64,000 nucleotides of DNA from Methanosarcina acetivorans C2A (GTDB lineage Archaea > Halobacteriota > Methanosarcinia > Methanosarcinales > Methanosarcinaceae): positions 3,410,001 through 3,474,000 of the forward strand of contig NC_003552.1 in NCBI RefSeq assembly GCF_000007345.1. The letters are read 5' to 3'. The stretch's first letter is position 1. Each line of letters opens with the position of its first letter. Both the position numbers and the translations under genes were made by a program. The notes beneath the pieces were generated by a model. It was not told where the DNA came from, made no database searches, and saw only the letters and a program-made list of their open reading frames with translations. This document shows, piece after piece, positions 56,426 through 64,000 of this stretch.

Positions 56426-56505
56426 ATTTTCTTCTTCCTTTTATTTTCTTGACTCCATTTTGTTTTACGACTTATTTGATTCAACTGAAAAATGATGTCA
56501 TTGTA

Positions 56506-56524
56506 TTGATTGACTGTCAATCAA
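56506..56524. promoter_or_regulatory. TetR operator G, methyltransferase promoter
   Basis: The perfect palindrome TTGATTGACTGTCAATCAA lies upstream of the methyltransferase. The 17-bp core recurs at 57189-57205 upstream of TetR. Confidence 0.85.
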
Positions 56525-56565
56525 GAACGAGTTCAAAAAAATTATCATTTAGGTATTAACAAAAG

Positions 56566-57171
56566 TTAAATTTCCAGGTGGAAACGATAGTCATTTACTC
56601 CAAGCACCCTGGATATAATCTCCTCTAAAGCGGCCTTCATTCTCTTACGAGTTTCGTGATCCCATGATAAATTATGAGAAAGATAAAGCGTTGAAGCAAT
56701 CAGAAATCCAAATGATTCGCCTGGATATTCTGTTTTAAAAATTCCTTCTTCAGTACCTTTTGATAATATCTCAGTTACGACTGGTGACATTCCCTCTTCG
56801 AGAGCTTTCTCCACTTTCTGATGAAGCAAATGATTTCCTTTTTGATGCATAAGTTTCATAATGCCCAGATCTGAGTCATTGGCTTTTAGAACTCTATTCA
56901 GTATGGAGTTAATCTTTGTTGTCGGGTCTTCATTGCCTTTTGCAATATTCTTTACGTCTTCAACATACGGGGCTACAATCTTTTCGGCTACTGCTTCCAG
57001 AATATCTTCCTTGGACTTGAAATAATGGTAAAATGTTCCCTGACCAACCTCAACCTTTTTGACGATCTCACTGACTGCCGTGTCTTCATATCCCTTTTTT
57101 GCAAAAAGGCTCTCGGCCGCTTCAATCAGTTCCAACCTTCTCTCTGCGGGGTCTTTTACTATTCTGGTCAT
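56566..57171 (-). CDS. TetR-family regulator (cassette G)
   Basis: The 201-residue protein has helix-turn-helix LIEAAESLFAKKGYEDTAVS, then EIVKKVEVGQGTFYHYFKSK, and a ligand domain. It is less related to the other TetR proteins of the window. The operator at 57189-57205 is 18 bases upstream of its start (autoregulation), and the same palindrome precedes the methyltransferase on the same strand. Confidence 0.94.
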   Translation of the reverse strand: MTRIVKDPAERRLELIEAAESLFAKKGYEDTAVSEIVKKVEVGQGTFYHYFKSKEDILEAVAEKIVAPYVEDVKNIAKGNEDPTTKINSILNRVLKANDSDLGIMKLMHQKGNHLLHQKVEKALEEGMSPVVTEILSKGTEEGIFKTEYPGESFGFLIASTLYLSHNLSWDHETRKRMKAALEEIISRVLGVNDYRFHLEI

Positions 57172-57188
57172 TGCTTACATCCTATTAT

Positions 57189-57205
57189 TGATTGACTGTC
57201 AATCA
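57189..57205. promoter_or_regulatory. TetR operator G, autoregulatory copy
   Basis: TGATTGACTGTCAATCA is a perfect 17-bp palindrome immediately upstream of the TetR start, identical to the centre of 56506-56524. Confidence 0.85.
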
Positions 57206-57274
57206 GTATAGTATTTCTTCGTATAAGTATATTTTGGGTACACATATTTTGTAAAATCAGAGTTTTGCCTGATT

Positions 57275-57330
57275 TTTAATCGAAATAAAGAAAATAAAGA
57301 AAATAAAGGAAGTTCCTTTTGACAGGAACT
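57275..57330 (-). terminator. Hairpin terminator of the AttH-like gene
   Basis: On the minus strand AGTTCCT, loop GTCAAA and AGGAACT (57311-57330) are followed by a T-rich tract (57310-57275). It lies 30 bases after the stop of the secreted protein gene. Confidence 0.6.
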
Positions 57331-57361
57331 CCAGAAATTTTATTCACCGCCCTCTCAGGGC

Positions 57362-58525
57362 TTACTCGGGAGAAGAGGTAGATATACCCGGGTCAGTTAC
57401 CATATACTCGTAGAATGCGCTTCCCATTTCAAGATCTCTCCTGTACTTGATTGTTGCTTCATCGGGCTGGAAAGCCATGAAATCGACAAAACCTACAGAC
57501 TGTCCATTTGGTAGGGAGGTCTCATCAAGTTGAACCACACTTTGAGCATTTATGGAAATATCCAGGTCTGGAGTCGAGATCTCAAGTTTGGAAGGCCTTT
57601 TAACAGTACGGTCCTTTATTATCGTGTTCACCCATTCTTCTTCATCGACACTAACCTGGTCCCCGAAGTATTCTGCGATTATTTTACCTGTATGTTTGTT
57701 TATAAGGGTCAGGTGCTTGTATGTGTAGTTCTCATAGCCGTCATCAATGCTTCTTACACCGTAGAAAATTGTCTGGTATTTATCCGTTGTAACTTCCGAC
57801 CAGCTCCATCCGTGCATTTCCATTTGCCATGTAGCTTGGTCAGGGGTATAGGGGATCATGTGGTCGAAGTACCCATTAGTCTGCATAACCCTGTATTCCT
57901 TGCCGTCAAGCACCACACTGCCTCCGAGCTTTCCGTAAGCGTATTCATATGTGGTGAAATTCACAGGCTCTATGGCACTATCGACTGTTTTTTTAACACG
58001 AGGCTTGAAAAACAAATTTAGTTGCATATTATCAAAGGAGTAATTCAGCATGTATCCTCTGGAACCTGAACCATAAAATCTCTTTAAACCATCAGGATAA
58101 GTGAAGTTAAGGTAAGGCACATGAAACTCAATGTAATTTTCAATACTGGACCTTGGCACAAGTGTCCGGGTAAAATTGTGAGTAGCGTTTTCTTCATAGG
58201 GATAAAGCCCGTAGAATGTAGACAAGTATGACAAGTTGGTGCCTGAGGCATCTTTGAGTTCCGGAGACTCCTGATGAGCCATTACGATAAAGAAAGCAAG
58301 TTTCTTCTTTTCTCCATCCTTTGCAACAAGCTTCATATCCCCATTCTGATACCACCATTCCGACATAAAGGTAGCATTGAAATCTGTATCGTTGTGTCCT
58401 CCTTCAGTGTAATCCAAAACTGCTGCATTTTTTGAGTTTTTGCTGTTCGGCTCCGCGCCTGCCATACTTGCGGTGCAGAGTATAAGAAGCAATAAAATCA
58501 TCATTTTCAAGTATTTTGGGTTCAA
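57362..58525 (-). CDS. Secreted AttH/CrtC-like lipocalin-fold protein
   Basis: The 387-residue protein has a signal peptide (MMILLLLILCTASMAGAEP). The motif SEWWYQNGDMKL (about residue 55) is the EWWY hallmark of the AttH/CrtC family of hydroxysqualene-like hydratases and lipocalin-type proteins. Further family segments are SGSRGYMLNYSFDNMQLNLF, TNGYFDHMIPYTPDQATWQM and HGWSWSEV. Many Asn-x-Thr/Ser sites suit archaeal surface glycosylation. The biochemical role in archaea is unknown; carotenoid or lipid modification is possible. It is a single gene with its own terminator. Confidence 0.8.
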   Translation of the reverse strand: MNPKYLKMMILLLLILCTASMAGAEPNSKNSKNAAVLDYTEGGHNDTDFNATFMSEWWYQNGDMKLVAKDGEKKKLAFFIVMAHQESPELKDASGTNLSYLSTFYGLYPYEENATHNFTRTLVPRSSIENYIEFHVPYLNFTYPDGLKRFYGSGSRGYMLNYSFDNMQLNLFFKPRVKKTVDSAIEPVNFTTYEYAYGKLGGSVVLDGKEYRVMQTNGYFDHMIPYTPDQATWQMEMHGWSWSEVTTDKYQTIFYGVRSIDDGYENYTYKHLTLINKHTGKIIAEYFGDQVSVDEEEWVNTIIKDRTVKRPSKLEISTPDLDISINAQSVVQLDETSLPNGQSVGFVDFMAFQPDEATIKYRRDLEMGSAFYEYMVTDPGISTSSPE

Positions 58526-59083
58526 ATAACTCTCTCCTATATGATTAACTCATATTCGGTAAGCTATTTTCTTGAATTTTAATAGCTTCCAAAATAGAGA
58601 ATGGATTTAAAATAATATCGCAACTTTACTTATAAAAAATCTCTCTATGTTAAGTTATTAAAATTGTGAGTTTTGTGATTTAAGAAATAATCAAAAAAGA
58701 TCACGTTCCGAGTTGTCTGGCAAGAATTCTGAAAGTTAATAAGTTATTTAAAATCCATATATTGTCAGCTATTCGCTTAGCCAATGATAGTGATGGAACT
58801 GTAGGCAAGACCCACCAGGGTTGATGTCACTTATTCAAGCAAAAAAGTGGGAACAACGGTCCTGAGGTCTGATATCCCGGATCCACTGGCGCTCTAACAG
58901 GAAGTAAGAAAAGGGAGAGTTACAAAAAAGTCTCGAATTTCTTGAAAAGATATTGATGACATTAATCTTAAATAAGGAGTAGTTTACGTCTTTTTTACAA
59001 ATAAATTATTACGAAATAAAAGCGTTCTGACATTAATTTTTATCTTGTATGATAATTGAAAGTAAGACCTTATTATCAAGGAA
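58526..59083. other. Intergenic, no gene recognised
   Basis: An AT-rich region separates the divergent AttH-like gene and the kinase. No ORF, repeat or hairpin is supported. Confidence 0.45.
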
Positions 59084-59327
59084 ATGGATCTAAACCGAAA
59101 AATGCAAATCAAAGCAGATCAATTTTCGGCAATAAATCCAAATCTTTTGTTCCCGGTAGATAAGGTGGAATTATTCTTTATTTATCGAAGCTGGTAAAAT
59201 TTTATTTTATAAATGAACTGCAGTATTGGAAAAGTATTCTTCCCAGCAGAGATTGTGTACAAAGGATAATTTGCCGGACATTATATACTAAATGGAAGTT
59301 AAAAATGGAAAAAAAGTATAATTATCT
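59084..59327 (+). pseudogene. Decayed N-terminus of the PAS kinase
   Basis: From ATG at 59084 the frames read MDLNRKMQIKADQFSAINPN, then LLFPVDKVELFF, in a second frame NELQYWKSILPSRDCVQRII and in a third MEVKNGKKV with TAA. These align in order with the N-terminus of the kinase at 32332-30450 (VEQFPVNNPNPVLSLRKDG, LPQNMENIVQRVI, RIEVKMGERVYLL). Several frameshifts mean the downstream ORF starts inside the ancestral protein. Confidence 0.7.
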
Positions 59328-62300
59328 ATGTTTCACCTGAAGGAGGATAAACGTGTGTCTATCTCTGGATTCGATGTAAGTGACCAGAAAGATAAAGAAA
59401 AACTTCGGGATGGCGAAGAACTGTGCAGGGCGCTCTTCGAGAACAGCAATGACGCCGTTCTTCTCACTTCACCTGACGGAACCGTTTATACGGCTAATCC
59501 CGAAGCCTGCCGGATTTTCGGGATGACCGAAGAGGAAATCATACGGGCTGGGAGATCCGGGGTTGTAGACACATCCGACTCAGGACTCAAGCTTGCTCTT
59601 GAAGGAACCGGAACCGGCAAGTTCAAAGGAGAACTCAATTTTAAAAGGAAAGATGGTACTATCTTCCCTGGGGAGTTATCAACTGCGTTTTTCTCCGATA
59701 AGAATGGTCAGGTGAAAACGGTCATGATTATCAGGGACATCACAGAGCGCAAGCTGATTGCAGAGGCGATGCGGAAAAGTGAAGAGCGTTACCGAATGCT
59801 GTTCACAAATATGACAGATGCTTTCTTCCTTGCGGAAGTTATTTACGATAAGGATGACACGCCCTATGACTATCGTTTCCTTGAGATTAACCCCGCTTAT
59901 GAGTGTCAGACAGGCTTGAAGAAAGAACAGTTATTAGGCAAGACGACACTTGAAGTGTTTCCTGATGCCGATCCTGTAGGGTTAAAGGAATATGGAAAAG
60001 TAGCACTTTCTGATGTACCGACTTATTATGAAGTCAAGAGTATAGAAGTTAAAGACAGGTCTCTTGATGTTTATGCGTTTAGCCCTGAAAATGGAAAACT
60101 TGCGTTGCTTTTCAAAGATGTCACTAAAAAAAGGGAGAAGAGAGAAGCACCTGGAAAGGCTCGCGACAATTTAGAAGAGAAAATTATAGAACGAACGGCA
60201 GAACTTGAGAAGGCTTATAGTTATTTGAAAGAAAGTGAAGAAAGTCTTGCTGAAGCTCAACAAATGGCTCATATTGGAAACTGGAACTGGAATATTGTAA
60301 ATAATAAGTTTCTCTGGTCTGATGAGTTATATCGCATTTTTGGACTTAAACCTAAGGAATTTGAAGTGACTTACGACTTGTTTTTAACTTATGTGCACCC
60401 AAATGACCTGGACTACGTAGATAAAGCCTTTAAAAAAGCCTTAATTGGTGAACCCTTTGACGTCAATTATAGAATCATCCTTGCTGACGGGTCTGAGCGT
60501 GCAGTCCATGCAAAAACTGAAGTTATTTTCGATGAGAATAATACACCTATCCGGATGAGAGGAACGGTCCAGGATATTACCGACCGCAAACAGATGGAGA
60601 AGGCATTGCGCGAAAGTGAGGAAAAATACCGCAATATCGTTGAGACAGCAAATGAAGGCATCTTCTTGATGGATGCTGAATTCAATGTTATTTACGCTAA
60701 TAAGAGAACTGCGGAGCTAATGAGGTACGCTCAGGAAGAAATTATTGGTAGGCCGGTAATGGATTTTATTTGTGAAGAGAGCAAATCTATCGCCAGAAGG
60801 AATCTGGAAAAAAGGCGTGGCGGTATTAGTGAAATCTATGAATTGAAGTTAATGTGCAAGGACGGCTCCCTCTTTTGGGCACTTATAAGTGCTAAACCAT
60901 TTTTCAATAGGTACGGTGATTTCGCAGGCTCATTATGTATGTTCACTGATGTCACCAAAAGAAAAGAAGTTGAGACAAAGCTTAAAGAAACTCTTGACAA
61001 TTTGGAAAACTTAGTAAAAGTACGTACAGAAGAGCTTGAAATAGCTTTCAATTCATTGAAAGAAAGTGAAAGAGGGCTTGCTGAAGCTCAGCAAATGGCT
61101 CATATTGGAAACTGGAACTGGGATATTGTAAATAATAAATTGCTCTGGTCTGATGAGTTATATCGCATTTTTGGACTTAAGCCTGAAGAACTTGAAGTGA
61201 CTTATGACTTGTTTTTAACTTATGTGCACCCAGCTGATAGGGATTACGTAAACAATGCCTTTAAAAAAGCCTTAGTTGGTGAACCCTTTAACATTAATTA
61301 TAGAATCATCCTTGCTGACGGGTCTGAGCGAGCAATCCATGCAAAAACTGAAGTTATTTTTGATGAGAGTAATACCCCTATTCGAATGAGAGGAACGGTT
61401 CAGGATATTACTGAACGTAAAAGAGCAGAAGAACAACTCCGTGAAAGTGAGGAGAAGTACCGCAATATCGTTGAGACAGCAAACGAAGGTATATTCTTGA
61501 TGGATGCCGAATTCAAGATCATATATGCCAATAAAAAAACTATAGAACTAATGGGGTACCCTCATGAAGAAACTATCGGTAGGCCTGTAATGGATTTTAT
61601 TTGTGACGAAAGCAAACCTTTAGCTGAAAATAGTCTGGAAAAGAGGCGCTGTGGTATCAGTGAGAGCTATGAATTGAAGTTAAAGTGCAAGGACGGCTCA
61701 CTCTTTTGGGCATTTATAAGCGCTAAACCATTCTTTAATCGAGACGGGGATTTTGCAGGCTCACTGTGCATGTACACTGATATCACCAAGCGAAAAGAAG
61801 CTGAGGAAGCCCTGGTAAATATTGAGAGTGCTCGTAAAAAAGAGATTCACCATCGCATTAAGAATAATTTGCAAGTTATCTCATCCCTGCTGGATTTACA
61901 GGCTGAAAAGTTCAAGGATAGAGAGGATATTAAGGATTCGGAAGTTCTTGAAGCCTTCAGGGAAAGCCAGGATCGTGTAATTTCAATGGCGCTTATCCAT
62001 GAAGAATTGCATAGAAACGAAGGGCTTGATAAGCTTAATTTTTCACAGTATATTAAGGAACTTGCGGATAATCTCTTCCTCACCTATAAGCTTGGAAATG
62101 ACGGCACCAGATTTAATAAAGATATAGAAGAAAACATTTTCTTCGACATGGACACTTCAGTTCCGTTAGGCATTATCATCAATGAGCTTATTTCAAACTC
62201 TCTAAAATACGCATTTCAGGGAAGAAATCATGGAGAAATCCAGGTTAAACTGTACAGAGAAGAAGACAGAGAACAAGATATAGAGGATCTTAATAGTACT

Positions 62301-62513
62301 GCTTATGTTCTATCTGTCTCAGACGATGGTGTCGGCATTCTCAAAGACCTTGATATTGAAGAGCTTGATAGTCTAGGCCTTCAACTTGTAACTTCTCTTG
62401 TTAAACAGTTGAACGGAGAACTGGAACTGGAAAGGAATAACGGGACAGAATTCATTATAAGGTTCACAGTAACAGAAAAGGATAATCAGGTATCAGTTCC
62501 AGCTCAACAATAA
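59328..62513 (+). CDS. Multi-PAS sensor histidine kinase with internal duplication
   Basis: This 1061-residue cytoplasmic kinase has PAS domains at about 30-140 (ALFENSNDAVLLTSPDGTVY), 150-265, 300-420 (AHIGNWNWNIVNNKFLWSDE), 425-550 (YRNIVETANEGIFLMDAEFN) and near-copies of the last two at about 577-700 and 705-825. A HisKA_2 domain (KKEIHHRIKNNLQVISSLLD, about 838) and an HATPase (IIINELISNSLKYAF about 948, SDDGVGI about 998) follow. It autophosphorylates on His; no receiver or regulator is adjacent. The start at 59328 is inside the ancestral reading frame because the N-terminal segment is decayed. Confidence 0.92.
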   Translation: MFHLKEDKRVSISGFDVSDQKDKEKLRDGEELCRALFENSNDAVLLTSPDGTVYTANPEACRIFGMTEEEIIRAGRSGVVDTSDSGLKLALEGTGTGKFKGELNFKRKDGTIFPGELSTAFFSDKNGQVKTVMIIRDITERKLIAEAMRKSEERYRMLFTNMTDAFFLAEVIYDKDDTPYDYRFLEINPAYECQTGLKKEQLLGKTTLEVFPDADPVGLKEYGKVALSDVPTYYEVKSIEVKDRSLDVYAFSPENGKLALLFKDVTKKREKREAPGKARDNLEEKIIERTAELEKAYSYLKESEESLAEAQQMAHIGNWNWNIVNNKFLWSDELYRIFGLKPKEFEVTYDLFLTYVHPNDLDYVDKAFKKALIGEPFDVNYRIILADGSERAVHAKTEVIFDENNTPIRMRGTVQDITDRKQMEKALRESEEKYRNIVETANEGIFLMDAEFNVIYANKRTAELMRYAQEEIIGRPVMDFICEESKSIARRNLEKRRGGISEIYELKLMCKDGSLFWALISAKPFFNRYGDFAGSLCMFTDVTKRKEVETKLKETLDNLENLVKVRTEELEIAFNSLKESERGLAEAQQMAHIGNWNWDIVNNKLLWSDELYRIFGLKPEELEVTYDLFLTYVHPADRDYVNNAFKKALVGEPFNINYRIILADGSERAIHAKTEVIFDESNTPIRMRGTVQDITERKRAEEQLRESEEKYRNIVETANEGIFLMDAEFKIIYANKKTIELMGYPHEETIGRPVMDFICDESKPLAENSLEKRRCGISESYELKLKCKDGSLFWAFISAKPFFNRDGDFAGSLCMYTDITKRKEAEEALVNIESARKKEIHHRIKNNLQVISSLLDLQAEKFKDREDIKDSEVLEAFRESQDRVISMALIHEELHRNEGLDKLNFSQYIKELADNLFLTYKLGNDGTRFNKDIEENIFFDMDTSVPLGIIINELISNSLKYAFQGRNHGEIQVKLYREEDREQDIEDLNSTAYVLSVSDDGVGILKDLDIEELDSLGLQLVTSLVKQLNGELELERNNGTEFIIRFTVTEKDNQVSVPAQQ

Positions 62514-63419
62514 TTAATCGAATAAGAGCCTGTTCAAAAGTCAATAATATATTGTAAAGTTATTAAGGTATGTAATATTCAGAGAGCCACCAGCACTTCA
62601 CCGCCATCACTATTGCTCCCACTGCTTGAACTGTTATCTTCAAGTACTGTTATTGTAGTAGATGGAAAGAAAAACTAAAAATATTCATAGAGCTTTATTC
62701 TTCATCTTTATCCCCCAAAATGCGATAGAATGTTCAAGTGATCCCGAGCTCCTTTATATCAGCACATCCTTAAATTAATTTATATTACTTGCAAAATTAA
62801 AATCAGTTCTGATATATTCTGTAAGCTCTGAAAAAGATCATAAGCTAGAGAAAATGATTGAGAGACTATTCGAAAAATCGATAACGGCATTTCTTAAAAG
62901 TTATGCAGATAAGGTTTTGCTATTTTCTACAGTGTTCCTTCGTTTCAAACAATATTAATAGTATAGTTATTTCGTTATTTCGCGAAAATTTTAGCTAACA
63001 ATAACTTAAAACCCATTTTTTATGCATAAATATCTCTGTAATTAATATTGGAATGATTAATAGTCTATTTATTTGAAAATAACTTCAGTTGACTTAAAAA
63101 GTAGAATAAATGTATATACATTTATACAGTTAAAGAAAATAAACCTTAATAATTAATATTTCTTTTGATATATCGTATGGAATATAATATATTAAAAAGA
63201 AAAACTAATTTTTCCACAGTAATTGTCAAATGATATGTGAATGTTAAATATTCATTATCCTCTAAGTTCTTTATGTAATAAAATCTTCAAATGAAGTTAT
63301 AAATATTATTATTTGTAACAACATCTTAAATTTATTTTTTTATTTATCTTTTTATATAATATACCAATTTGAAAAATTAGCATTTTATAATATTAGTAGA
63401 AATGTTTTTATTAAATAAA
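62514..63419. other. AT-rich intergenic with MITE family 2 fragments
   Basis: About 900 bases without a gene. 62525-62548 (AGAGCCTGTTCAAAAGTCAA) and 62861-62909 (GAGACTATTCGAAAAATCG, then GGCATTTCTTAAAAGTTATG) are pieces of MITE family 2 (compare 21941-21990). The last 400 bases are extremely AT-rich. Confidence 0.5.
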
Positions 63420-64000
63420 TCGGTATTGGTATTTAATTATAGTTATATATTATGAAAACCTATATTTCTGCATGAACTGCCCAAGATGCAAAAGTTCCAA
63501 TCACACAAAAAACGGTATAGTTTGTGGACGTCAACGCTACAAATGCCACGATTGTGGATATAACTATTCAGTCGAGCTAAAATCAACTGCTAGTTCTCCT
63601 TTAGTTAAGAGACAGGCTTTGCAACTTTATCTTGAGGGATTAGGATTTCGTTCAATAGGACGATTTTTAGGGGTAAGTCATGTTTCTGTCCAAAAATGGA
63701 TAAAGAAATTTGGTCAGGAGATAGAGGAGCTAAAAAGCGAAAATGAGATATCTATTGTTGAACTGGATGAGATGCACACTTACATCGGCAACAAAAAAAA
63801 TATTGCTGGATCTGGATTGCTGTTGATAGAGTTGGGAAAAAATTCATCAACTGCTCTTTTGGTAGCAGAGGAACGAAAACTGGACAACTACTCTGGGAAA
63901 AATTAAAGAAGAAAGAGATTGGAGAAGTGATGACTGATCACTGGAGGGCATATGCAGAGTTTATTCCTGAAACCATTCATACTCAATCCAAAGCAGAAAC
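63420..64000 (+). mobile_element. IS1-type element, right copy, truncated by the window
   Basis: The sequence is an inverted copy of the element at 1-480, identical over the shared part. It starts with ATCGGTATTGGTATTT and continues beyond the window. Confidence 0.9.
63472..64000 (+). CDS. IS1-family transposase with probable -1 frameshift
   Basis: The first ORF (63472-63906, 144 residues) has a zinc ribbon (CPRCKSSNH...CHDCGYNYS), helix-turn-helix and the first Asp (VELDEMHTYIG). It ends GKN-stop. In the -1 frame the protein continues KLKKKEIGEVMTDHWRAYAE, the InsB'-like part with the second Asp region, and stays open to the window end. The shift site is GGGAAAAATTAAAG at about 63895-63908. 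IS1 makes its transposase by -1 frameshifting on an A-run, so a programmed shift is likely. Confidence 0.82.

Overview
The window looks like a chromosomal segment of a methanogenic archaeon of the genus Methanosarcina. The evidence is AT-rich DNA with T-tract intergenic regions, a CooC-like ATPase, PAS-rich HisKA_2-type sensor kinases, DUF3795 proteins, a transposase interrupted by a lone in-frame UAG (the pyrrolysine codon of this genus), and a very high density of insertion sequences and decayed genes. The genus is inferred from gene content; no 16S or other marker gene is present.

Layout. 0-13 kb is an IS-rich junkyard: an IS1-type element, a MULE-type IS, IS630, IS21 and IS1634, lying between relics of cas1, a NUDIX hydrolase, a serine acetyltransferase and small paralogous membrane proteins. 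13-22 kb holds a ferredoxin-nitroreductase, a TIGR00027 methyltransferase with its TetR regulator, a DUF3795 relic, and a second nitroreductase destroyed by a MULE-type IS that itself contains an IS66. 22-32 kb holds a frameshifted geranylgeranyl-reductase-like flavoprotein, a ThiS/MoaD-like protein, DUF3795, a zinc-ribbon/winged-helix protein, a decayed QueG-like Fe-S protein, an aldo/keto reductase, and a PAS histidine kinase cut by a third MULE-type IS with an 8-bp target duplication. 32.9-43 kb is a run of related TetR plus SAM-methyltransferase cassettes (B, C, D and decayed E), separated by IS110 and transposase debris. 43-46 kb holds IS1182, an IS256 relic, a 14-bp minisatellite and a MarR gene. 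47-51.4 kb is an ABC importer operon of the FecCD/BtuCD type with an embedded O-methyltransferase and a nonsense codon in the permease. 51.7-53.5 kb is a second importer locus whose permease and ATPase have collapsed into one chimeric ORF. 53.8-57.2 kb holds a CooC-like ATPase, two class I methyltransferases and a TetR; an identical palindromic operator precedes the TetR and the adjacent methyltransferase. 57.4-62.5 kb holds a secreted AttH/CrtC-like protein and a large PAS kinase. The window ends in a second, inverted copy of the IS1-type element.

Main theme. A cassette made of a TetR-family repressor with a palindromic operator and a SAM-dependent methyltransferase, often with DUF3795, an alpha/beta hydrolase or a nitroreductase beside it, occurs in at least five recognisable versions plus numerous short relics. 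The TetR stop and methyltransferase start overlap in two cassettes, which implies translational coupling. The arrangement suggests ligand-induced methylation or detoxification modules that have multiplied and are being eroded by IS elements and MITEs. Substrates are unknown.
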